Shown here one piece after another: positions 6,970 to 12,721 of a stretch of DNA of 16,362 nt. Position 1 is the first letter of the stretch, and every line of letters begins with the position of its first letter. The stretch is from CAZWXH01 sp964637725 (GTDB taxonomy: Bacteria > Bacillota_I > Bacilli_A > Erysipelotrichales > Coprobacillaceae), in the NCBI GenBank assembly GCA_964637725.1, contig CAZWXH010000035.1, positions 1 through 16,362 on the forward strand. The letters run 5' to 3'. The position numbers and the translations under genes were made by a program. The notes beneath the pieces were generated by a model. It had not been told where the DNA came from. It did no database searches and saw only the letters and a program-made list of their open reading frames with translations.

Positions 6970-8009
6970 AAAGAATAGTTAATAACTTTGAACCAATGGG
7001 TGGTAAACATTGTATTACAAACTCTTTAAAACAAATTTTTACATATTATGGTTATCCAATATCCGAAGCTATGTTATTTGGAATTGCTTCTGGATTGTCT
7101 TTTATATATATTAATCAATCTGCATCACCAATGGTAAGTGGAAGGACTAAAGTATTTGAATTTGAAAATAAAATCGCAAAACGATTAAATATTGAAATCA
7201 AATGTAAGTCACATAAAGATTATACTAAAATTATGCAAGTTACTAAAAACATGATTGATACAAACAACCCTGTTCTTATATATGTCGATATGCCTTATAT
7301 GAAATATCTTCATATGGATCCTCACAGTCATTTTGGAGGGCATGCAGTTGTTTTGTTTGGTTATAGTAATGAAGAAAGAAAATTTTGGATTAGTGATAGA
7401 GATAATCATGATTATCCAATACGTATTCCTACAGGTGATATAGCGATGGATTATCATATTGTAAGTTATGAAGAACTTGAAAAAGCGCGAAGCAGTTCGT
7501 ATAGACCATTTCCAGCTCATAATAAATATTTGACTTTTGATTTTAATAACTTTAGAGATATTAATAAGATAATACTAAAAGAGTCTATAGTCGAGGTATG
7601 TGATAGTATGTTAAACCCTCCAGCACAACTTCTTGGTATTAATGGAATTAAAAAGTTTTCTAAAGAAATATTGAAGTGGAAAGATTTTGATTCAAAAAAG
7701 TTAACTTTAGCTTGTGTAACAAATTATTTTCAAATTAGTGCTGATGGAGGAACTGGGGGAGGAATATTCCGTAAATTGTATGGTGAATTTTTAATAGAGT
7801 CAGCCTCAATTATAAATGATGATCGATTGATTGACCTTGGTAATCAATTTATAAATATTTCTCAAGACTGGGATAAGATAGCTGCTGATTTATGGAAGCT
7901 ATCACAAAGTTTAAATGTTGAATTATTAAAAGAAATCTCTGCTTCTATTTTGGATATGTATAATAATGAAAAGGAATTATACAGTCTATTGAAAAATACT
8001 ATAGACTAA
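6966..8009 (+). CDS. BtrH N-terminal / DUF4872 domain protein
   Basis: Protein of 347 residues with two parts. Residues about 1-150 match the BtrH N-terminal domain, a papain-like fold: GGKHCITNSLKQIFTYYG (12-29) with candidate nucleophile Cys16, HFGGHAVVLFGY (122-133) with His126, and WISDRD (141-146) with Asp144. Residues about 190-345 match DUF4872, a helical partner domain. Family knowledge: BtrH transfers a gamma-Glu-aminobutyryl group from an acyl carrier protein to ribostamycin in butirosin biosynthesis; most related proteins have no assigned substrate. No carrier protein or aminoglycoside genes are visible here, so amide bond formation or cleavage on an unknown substrate is all that can be inferred. 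ATGA overlap with the TfoX-N gene; closed by a strong terminator. Confidence 0.85.
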   Translation: MKRIVNNFEPMGGKHCITNSLKQIFTYYGYPISEAMLFGIASGLSFIYINQSASPMVSGRTKVFEFENKIAKRLNIEIKCKSHKDYTKIMQVTKNMIDTNNPVLIYVDMPYMKYLHMDPHSHFGGHAVVLFGYSNEERKFWISDRDNHDYPIRIPTGDIAMDYHIVSYEELEKARSSSYRPFPAHNKYLTFDFNNFRDINKIILKESIVEVCDSMLNPPAQLLGINGIKKFSKEILKWKDFDSKKLTLACVTNYFQISADGGTGGGIFRKLYGEFLIESASIINDDRLIDLGNQFINISQDWDKIAADLWKLSQSLNVELLKEISASILDMYNNEKELYSLLKNTID

Positions 8010-8046
8010 AAAAACTTGTCTTTAAGATTATAAGATAAGTTTTTTT
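8008..8046. terminator. Strong bidirectional terminator after the BtrH-like gene
   Basis: An A-run with CTTGTCTT (to 8022), a nine-base loop and AAGATAAG with a T-run (8032-8046) make a stem of about 15 pairs with one G-T pair. It starts within the stop codon of the BtrH-like gene. Confidence 0.85.
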
Positions 8047-8100
8047 ATTAAATGTTTTAAAATCACATGTTCTATGCGTGGTAAGGTTTTAGCTAAAAAA

Positions 8101-8153
8101 CCTCCAGTGGTAGAATTATATTTGTCTGTCAGTTAAATATAAACCAAAGGAGG
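8101..8153 (+). promoter_or_regulatory. Leader hairpin masking the tnpA ribosome site
   Basis: CCTCCAGTGG (8101-8110) can pair with CCAAAGGAGG (8144-8153) over eight of ten positions with a two-base internal mismatch, enclosing a 33-nt loop. The right arm is the Shine-Dalgarno sequence of the tnpA remnant (ATG at 8161). Family knowledge: IS200 limits its transposase through a 5' structure that occludes the ribosome site; the same design is visible here. Confidence 0.6.
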
Positions 8154-8160
8154 GCGTCTA

Positions 8161-8374
8161 ATGAAAGACACGAATCGCTTATCACACACATCGGACAGAT
8201 GGAAATATAACATTATAATCATTCCAAAGTATAGAAGGTTAGTGATATATAATAAGTTAAGAAGAGAGAGTTGGAGTAATAGTGTTTGATATTCTTTTTA
8301 GAAAACAGATCAAAAAAATATTATTGTTGAAAAAAACAACAATATTTAGACACTATGAAACTTATTTTCACTAA
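8161..8374 (+). pseudogene. Truncated IS200/IS605 TnpA remnant
   Basis: From the ATG at 8161 the frame gives 42 residues before TGA at 8287-8289. It includes LSHTSDRWKYNIIIIPKYRR and VIYNKLRRE, which match the first 35 residues of IS200/IS605 Y1 transposases (typically SLSHTKW-KYHIVF-PKYRR-VIYGKL). One base-frame over, the sequence continues as VGVIVFDILFRKQIKKIL, a plausible but weak continuation of the next helix, until TAA at 8372-8374. The catalytic HUH segment and the tyrosine helix are absent. It is a dead fragment about a third of the family length (roughly 150 residues). A good ribosome site precedes it but is predicted to be masked. Confidence 0.7.
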
Positions 8375-8399
8375 TCCAATTAAAAACATATGAAATATG

Positions 8400-8440
8400 A
8401 AACATGTTTATAAACTAACTTATAAACATTTACATATAAT
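8400..8440 (+). promoter_or_regulatory. GH1 gene promoter region with overlapping palindromes
   Basis: TATAAT at 8435-8440 is the likely -10 of the GH1 gene; no convincing -35 is seen. Just upstream, AAACATGTTT (8400-8409), GTTTATAAAC (8406-8415) and an 8-6-8 repeat GTTTATAA-N6-TTATAAAC (8406-8427) overlap. They form a dense dyad cluster where a regulator could bind over the -35 region. The factor is unknown. Confidence 0.55.
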
Positions 8441-8487
8441 ATATTTTCTAATAGAATGAACATATAGAACACAAGGAGGATTTTTAA

Positions 8488-9900
8488 GTGGAAAGAAAAA
8501 TGCCAAAGAATTTTTATTGGGGAGGTTCAGTTTCATCATTTCAAACTGAAGGAGCTAGAGATGAAGGTGGAAAAGGTTTATGTATTTATGATGTAAGACC
8601 TATGAATCCTGAATTTAGTGATTGGAGTGTAGGGATTGATGAATATCATCGCTATGATGAAGATATTGCATTAATGAAAGATATGGGATTTAATTTTTAT
8701 CGTTTCTCAATTTGTTGGTCAAGAATTATTCCTAATGGTACATTAGATGAACCAGTTAATGAAGAAGGAGTTAAATTCTATAATGAATTAATTGATAAAT
8801 TATTGGCGGCTGGAATTGAACCAATGATTACATTAGTTCATTTTGATATGCCTTATCATTTAGTAAAAGAGTATAATGGATTTGCATCTAGATATGTTGT
8901 AGATTGTTTTGAAAGATATGCTGAAGTATGTATTGAAAGATTTGGAGATAGAGTTAAACATTGGATGAGTTTTAATGAACAAAACTTACATGGTATGATG
9001 TTAAGAGTATCTAATGCTGAAACAATTCCAGAAGGAGTAGATCCTGCTAAACATTTATATCAAGTGAATCATAATATTTTTATTGCTCACTGTAAAGCAG
9101 TTAGAGCATTAAGAAAATTACAAAATGATGCTTATTTCTGTGGAATGAATGCTGTCACAAATATTTATCCATATACGAATACACCAAAGAATAACTTATT
9201 TGCATGGCAAGCTTATCAATATATGAATGGCTTCCATTGTGATGTATTCGCAAAAGGAAGATATCCTGATTATATGGTTGCTTATTTAGAAAATAGAGGA
9301 TGGATGCCTACTTTTGAAAAAGAAGATGATGATTTATTAAACTATACTGTGGATTATATTGCATTTAGTTATTATCGTTCTAATACGATTACTGAAGGTG
9401 AATTCGATTATACAAGACCATACCATGAAGTTGTGGGTGAACATTGTGTAAAGAATCCAAATTGTGAAGCAAATGAATGGGATTGGGAAATCGATCCAAT
9501 CGGATTTAGATGGACTCTAAATGATTTAGCATCACGTTCAGACTTGCCAGTATTTGTTTTAGAAAATGGGATTGGATGGCGTGAAGATAGAACACAAGAA
9601 GAAGTTGATGAAATGGTAGCGACTGGTAATCTTATTCAAGATGACTACCGTATTAATTATCATAGAGATCATATTCAAGAGATGAAGAATGCAATGTTTG
9701 AAGAAGGTGTTGATTGTCTAGGTTATATTACTTGGGGACCAATTGATATCTTAGCAAGTATGTGTAATATGGATAAACGTTACGGTTTTGTTTATGTTAA
9801 TAGAACAAATAAAGATTTAAGAGATTTAAAACGTATTCCTAAGAAATCATATGCTTGGGTTAAAAAAGCATTTGAATCTAATGGTGAAGATTTAGATTAA
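8488..9900 (+). CDS. GH1 6-phospho-beta-glucosidase
   Basis: Cytosolic glycoside hydrolase family 1 enzyme of 470 residues, full length, that hydrolyses phosphorylated beta-glucosides such as cellobiose-6-phosphate or salicin-6-phosphate after PTS uptake. Seen: Gln19, His118 (VHFDMP), Asn163-Glu164 (acid/base; here NEQ rather than the usual NEP), nucleophile Glu359 in VLENGIGW, and Ser424, Lys430 and Tyr432 (S-x5-K-R-Y-G-F), the phosphate-binding trio that separates 6-phospho enzymes from plain beta-glucosidases. The start is GTG at 8488, seven bases after AAGGAGGA; the next ATG (8500) is too far away. No PTS permease or antiterminator is adjacent, unlike most bgl operons. It is monocistronic, flanked by an IS remnant and a strong terminator. 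Confidence 0.93.
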   Translation: MERKMPKNFYWGGSVSSFQTEGARDEGGKGLCIYDVRPMNPEFSDWSVGIDEYHRYDEDIALMKDMGFNFYRFSICWSRIIPNGTLDEPVNEEGVKFYNELIDKLLAAGIEPMITLVHFDMPYHLVKEYNGFASRYVVDCFERYAEVCIERFGDRVKHWMSFNEQNLHGMMLRVSNAETIPEGVDPAKHLYQVNHNIFIAHCKAVRALRKLQNDAYFCGMNAVTNIYPYTNTPKNNLFAWQAYQYMNGFHCDVFAKGRYPDYMVAYLENRGWMPTFEKEDDDLLNYTVDYIAFSYYRSNTITEGEFDYTRPYHEVVGEHCVKNPNCEANEWDWEIDPIGFRWTLNDLASRSDLPVFVLENGIGWREDRTQEEVDEMVATGNLIQDDYRINYHRDHIQEMKNAMFEEGVDCLGYITWGPIDILASMCNMDKRYGFVYVNRTNKDLRDLKRIPKKSYAWVKKAFESNGEDLD

Positions 9901-9902
9901 TG

Positions 9903-9929
9903 AGAAGGTTCTTTGAACCTTCTTTTTTT
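9903..9929 (+). terminator. Rho-independent terminator after the GH1 gene
   Basis: AGAAGGTTC (9903-9911), loop TTT, GAACCTTCT (9915-9923) followed by T's to 9929: a perfect nine-pair stem with a T-run. Confidence 0.92.
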
Positions 9930-9962
9930 CAAAAAAAATATGAGATATATTTTGATTTACAA

Positions 9963-9991
9963 TTGTTGTTTTATGTTTCCTCCTATATAAT
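9963..9991 (+). promoter_or_regulatory. Sigma-A promoter before the DUF3788 gene
   Basis: TTGTTG (9963-9968), 17-nt spacer and TATAAT (9986-9991), 33 bases before the ATG at 10025. It probably drives the DUF3788, GIY-YIG, radical SAM and GNAT genes, as no terminator is visible until 12599. Confidence 0.75.
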
Positions 9992-10024
9992 GAATTATAG
10001 AGTTATATTAAAGGAGTAAAACAA

Positions 10025-10447
10025 ATGATAGATATTAAAGATATTGATTATATGCCTAATATTCAAGATATTGATGAACTCATTGGATTACCTCTATTTA
10101 TGCAATTTTATAATGAATTAATTAAGACATATAATCCGATATGTAAGATTGAATATAGTAAGGATAGTTTATTTAAGGGATGGAATATTAAGTTTAGAAA
10201 AGCGGGAAAGGGATTGTGTGTCATTTATCCAAGAGAAAAATACTTCAAAGTATTAGTTGTTGTAGGTAAGAAGGAAAAAGAAAGTGTTGAAGACATTCTT
10301 CCTCATCTATCTAAAGAAATTCAAGATATTTACTATTCCTCAAAAGAAGGAATGGGACAACGTTGGTTGATGATTGATATAGATAATGATAATGAAGTTT
10401 ATCAAGATGTCCTTAAACTTATAAGTATTAGAAGACTATGTAAATAA
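10025..10447 (+). CDS. DUF3788 family protein
   Basis: Cytosolic protein of 140 residues. The centre YSKDSLFKGWNIKFRKAGKGLCVIYPREKYFKVLVVVG (about 44-82) and the C-terminal RWLMIDI (about 118-124) followed by a last helix match DUF3788, a small alpha-beta family common in Bacillota with no known reaction. The fold resembles the MmcQ/YjbR-type or TfoX-like small alpha-beta proteins only in general layout. AAAGGAGT precedes the ATG. The next gene starts 17 bases after the stop, so they are likely cotranscribed. No signal or membrane segment. The family assignment is by recalled pattern. Confidence 0.8.
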   Translation: MIDIKDIDYMPNIQDIDELIGLPLFMQFYNELIKTYNPICKIEYSKDSLFKGWNIKFRKAGKGLCVIYPREKYFKVLVVVGKKEKESVEDILPHLSKEIQDIYYSSKEGMGQRWLMIDIDNDNEVYQDVLKLISIRRLCK

Positions 10448-10464
10448 AAAGAAAGGTGATACTG

Positions 10465-11133
10465 ATGAATAAAACTTGTGGATATATTTATATATTAACT
10501 AACCCATCATTTAAAGAATATGTGAAAATTGGATATGCTGATGATGTTCAAAGGAGATTAAAACAACTTAATAGGAGTGAATGTATTCCATTTGCTTTTC
10601 GTATATATGCAATCTATGAAGTAAACTCTAGGCTATCTGATATGAGAATACATACTATTATTGATAGACTGAATCCAAATCTCCGATCAATTGAGACTTT
10701 TGCAGGGAAAAAAAGAGTAAGAGAATTTTATGCAATGAGTGCTGAAGATGCTTATAGCATTTTAGAAGCAATAGCGGAAATCCATGGTTGTTCTGATAAA
10801 CTCCAAAAAATAGAACCCACAAAATTAGATGAGGAAGAAGAAGAAGTCGCTGTGGAAATTGAAGAAGAACATAATGAACGCTTAGCACCATTTAAATTTT
10901 CGATGTGCGATATCAAACCAGGAGAAGTATTAGAATTTTGGAATAATGCAACTCATAATACGGGAGTAAGATGTACAGTGCTTGATGATAAACTTGTTGA
11001 ATATCAAAACCAAGTTTGGTCATTATCTGCTCTAGCTAGAGAGTTGTCTAATTCAAAATGGCCAGTCGCAGGACCAAGATACTTTAAATACAAAGGACAA
11101 TGGCTTAATGATATTCGAAAAAATAATGAATAA
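10465..11133 (+). CDS. GIY-YIG (T5orf172-like) nuclease with RAMA-like C-terminus
   Basis: Protein of 222 residues with a clear two-domain layout. Residues about 6-110 are a GIY-YIG domain of the T5orf172/Meiotically-up-regulated type: GYIYILTN (6-13), VKIGYADDVQRRLKQLN (20-36, with the catalytic-type Arg) and REFYAMSAEDAY near its end. A strongly acidic linker (about 118-137, several Glu in a row) follows. Residues about 145-219 (F-x-M-x-x-I-x-PG, WSLSALARELS, VAGPRYFKYKGQWL, then IR) match the pattern of RAMA-type domains, proposed readers of modified DNA in restriction systems. The first in-frame GTG (10456) lies in the ribosome site AAAGGTG, so the ATG at 10465 is chosen. A nuclease acting on modified or damaged DNA is an inference only. 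Confidence 0.8.
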   Translation: MNKTCGYIYILTNPSFKEYVKIGYADDVQRRLKQLNRSECIPFAFRIYAIYEVNSRLSDMRIHTIIDRLNPNLRSIETFAGKKRVREFYAMSAEDAYSILEAIAEIHGCSDKLQKIEPTKLDEEEEEVAVEIEEEHNERLAPFKFSMCDIKPGEVLEFWNNATHNTGVRCTVLDDKLVEYQNQVWSLSALARELSNSKWPVAGPRYFKYKGQWLNDIRKNNE

Positions 11134-11174
11134 GCTTTTAATGTACTCGAAGACAAAGTAAAGTAGGTGAGAGA

Positions 11175-11998
11175 ATGCAATTAATACCAACAACATGTAA
11201 GAGTGTAATTAGAAGTGTTAAACATAAAATGACACCGTATGATTATGATGCTAATATATATCGAGGGTGCTCTCATGGCTGTGTGTATTGCTACGCTATG
11301 TATTCACATACATATTTAGAAGATCAAGATTTTTTTAATCATATCTATTATAAAGAGAATTTTTGTGAAATTTTAGAAAAAGAATTATCTTCTCCCAAAT
11401 GGAAAAAGGAAATTATTAATTTTGGAAGTGTCAGTGATAGTTATCAACCGGCAGAAAAGAAATTAGAAATTATGCGAGATGTATTAAAACTTATGATTAA
11501 ATATAAAAATCCAATAAATATCTCAACTAAGTCAAAACTTATTTTAAGAGATATCGATTTAATTGAAGAGTTATCGCTTGTTGCAGAGGTACAGATTGAA
11601 TGTAGTATACTTGTGCTGATGAAAAAGTAAGGAAGGTTTTAGAACCTTTTTCATCTTCTAGTTTAGAAAGAATGAAAACATTACAAATTATTAAACAAAA
11701 AACACATGCCCATGTTTCAGTATTAATGATGCCTATTGTTCCTTATATGAATGATTCCTATGATAACTTAAAAGCAATCTATGATATATCATCAAGAATA
11801 GGGGTAGAGGCTATAATACCAGGAACAATGTATTTAAGAGGAAAAACAAAAACTTATTTTTTGAATTATATGAAAAATTATGATGATGATTTATATCAAC
11901 AACTTTCACTTTTTTATTCAAACAAAGAAGTTAAGTATGCATATAAAAAAGAATTATATCAAAAGATTAATTTGTTAAGAAAAGAATATAAGATTTAG
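11175..11998 (+). pseudogene. SPL-family radical SAM protein, frameshifted
   Basis: Gene for a radical SAM protein related to spore photoproduct lyase-like (SplB/Rv2578c-type) proteins. The first part, from ATG 11175 with GTAGGTGAGAG upstream, has NIYRGCSHGCVYCYA with the 4Fe-4S triad Cys32, Cys36 and Cys39 (CxxxCxxC) and runs to TAA at 11628. At about 11607-11609 the frame slips: TGT AGT AT-ACT TGT GCT GAT GAA reads CSI-TCADE only if one base is restored. Downstream, the other frame continues unbroken to TAG at 11996-11998 (MMPIVPYMND, PGTMYLRG). Restored length is 274 residues, normal for the family. The break is not in a homopolymer, so a real deletion is favoured, but an assembly error or natural variant is possible. 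The half-proteins are unlikely to be active. Confidence 0.85.
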
Positions 11999-12011
11999 AA
12001 AGAGGACACGT

Positions 12012-12596
12012 ATGAACACACCAACTATAGAAACTGAAAGATTAATATTAAGAAAATTTACTGACAAAGATTTAGAAGCAATATATCTTATATTTAGTGA
12101 TAAAGAAGTTAATACTTTTTTACCTTGGTTTCCCTTAAAGACTATTGAAGAGGCTGCTGATTTTTATAAAGATAATTATCTAAAAAAATATAAAGATGAA
12201 GTTGGTTATCATTATGCAGTTTGTTTAAAGGAAGATAATTATCCTATAGGTTATATAAATGTCAGTGGAGATGATAGTCATGATTTTGGCTACGGGTTAA
12301 GAAGAGAGTTTTGGAAACAAGGAATAATTAGTGAAGCATGTCGAGCGGTGATAAAGCAAGTCAAAAATGATAATGTTTCTTATATTACTGCCACTCATGA
12401 TATCTGTAATCCTCGTAGTGGATATGTTATGCAAAGTTTAGGAATGGAATACAAATACTCATATAAGGAACAATGGCTTCCTAAAGATAAACTTGTTACA
12501 TTTAGGATGTATCAATTGAATTTTGATAATAATGATAAAACATATAAAAAGTATTGGGATATTTATGAAGAACACTTTATTGAGAAAGATATTTAA
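12012..12596 (+). CDS. GNAT-family N-acetyltransferase (RimJ/RimL-like)
   Basis: Cytosolic acetyl-CoA-dependent N-acetyltransferase of 194 residues. The N-terminal TERLILRKFTDKDLEAIY (about 8-25) is typical of the RimJ/RimL/ribosomal-protein-acetylating group, and residues 92-110 (FGYGLRREFWKQGIISEAC) form motif A, the acetyl-CoA pyrophosphate loop with the Q-x-x-A/G pattern as QGIISEA. NPRSGYVMQSLGMEY (about 133-147) is motif B, with the Asn-x-x-Ser arrangement. The C-terminal YKKYWDIYEEHFIE is common in this gut-Bacillota subgroup. The substrate (protein N-terminus, antibiotic or small amine) cannot be told. AGAGGAC before the ATG; 13 bases after the broken radical SAM gene; closed by a terminator. 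Confidence 0.9.
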   Translation: MNTPTIETERLILRKFTDKDLEAIYLIFSDKEVNTFLPWFPLKTIEEAADFYKDNYLKKYKDEVGYHYAVCLKEDNYPIGYINVSGDDSHDFGYGLRREFWKQGIISEACRAVIKQVKNDNVSYITATHDICNPRSGYVMQSLGMEYKYSYKEQWLPKDKLVTFRMYQLNFDNNDKTYKKYWDIYEEHFIEKDI

Positions 12597-12598
12597 AG

Positions 12599-12623
12599 AA
12601 GCAATTTAGTATTGCTTTTTTTG
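12599..12623 (+). terminator. Terminator after the acetyltransferase gene
   Basis: AAGCAAT (12599-12605), loop TTAGT, ATTGCTT (12611-12617) plus a T-run to 12622: seven pairs and a good U-tract. It ends the 10025-12596 transcription unit. Confidence 0.85.
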
Positions 12624-12628
12624 TTGAA

Positions 12629-12655
12629 TTAGCACTTTGTTATTGACTCTGCTAA
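12629..12655 (+). promoter_or_regulatory. Degenerate upstream CIRCE-like element
   Basis: TTAGCACTT (12629-12637), nine bases, CTCTGCTAA (12647-12655). Left arm 8/9 and right arm 6/9 against the CIRCE consensus TTAGCACTC-N9-GAGTGCTAA. The spacing is exact. It overlaps the probable -35 TTGACT (12643-12648) of htpG. Confidence 0.5.
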
Positions 12656-12671
12656 AACAATGGTGTAATAT
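12643..12671 (+). promoter_or_regulatory. htpG: htpG sigma-A promoter
   Basis: TTGACT (12643-12648), 17-nt spacer, TAATAT (12666-12671). The -35 lies inside the degenerate CIRCE, and the predicted start falls at or just before the clear CIRCE element, so HrcA could block polymerase at both ends of the promoter. Confidence 0.6.
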
Positions 12672-12675
12672 ACTA

Positions 12676-12702
12676 TTAGCACATAAAGTAAATGAGTGCT
12701 AA
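12676..12702 (+). promoter_or_regulatory. CIRCE element (HrcA operator) before htpG
   Basis: TTAGCACAT (12676-12684), nine bases, GAGTGCTAA (12694-12702). The right arm is a perfect match to CIRCE and the left arm matches 7/9, with exact N9 spacing. Twenty bases before the htpG ATG. Established knowledge: HrcA binds CIRCE and represses groE and dnaK operons; heat or misfolding releases it. Confidence 0.9.
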
Positions 12703-12721
12703 TGATAAAGGAGACGATATT

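Larger units (their letters stand above)
8084..8374 (+). mobile_element. Decayed IS200/IS605-type element (left part)
   Basis: The 8047-8487 stretch has no intact gene. It contains a hairpin AGGTTTT-N6-AAAACCT (8084-8103), which resembles a subterminal IS200 left-end hairpin, a ribosome-site-masking leader and the start of a tnpA-like gene. The HUH motif, catalytic tyrosine and right end are not visible, so this is a remnant unable to encode a transposase. Exact ends cannot be fixed. A further small stem-loop, TATTGTTG-A7-CAACAATA, lies at 8322-8344 and is of unknown role. Confidence 0.65.

Noticed and set aside
8322..8344. Stem-loop TATTGTTG-A7-CAACAATA as a terminator or IS right end
   Set aside because: The plus-strand tail is only TTT and no gene runs into it; on the minus strand there is a T-run but no upstream gene. 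Its role cannot be supported.
8400..8427. A catabolite-control (cre) site before the GH1 gene
   Set aside because: The dyads lack the central CG and the flanking pattern of the cre consensus, so CcpA control was not called.
11601..11640. Programmed frameshift in the radical SAM gene
   Set aside because: No slippery heptamer or downstream structure is apparent at the break, and this family is not known to use recoding.
12692..12721. Earlier ATG for htpG adding ten residues
   Set aside because: It is inside the CIRCE element with no ribosome site; the ATG at 12722 has AAAGGAG at the right distance and gives the normal HtpG N-terminus.
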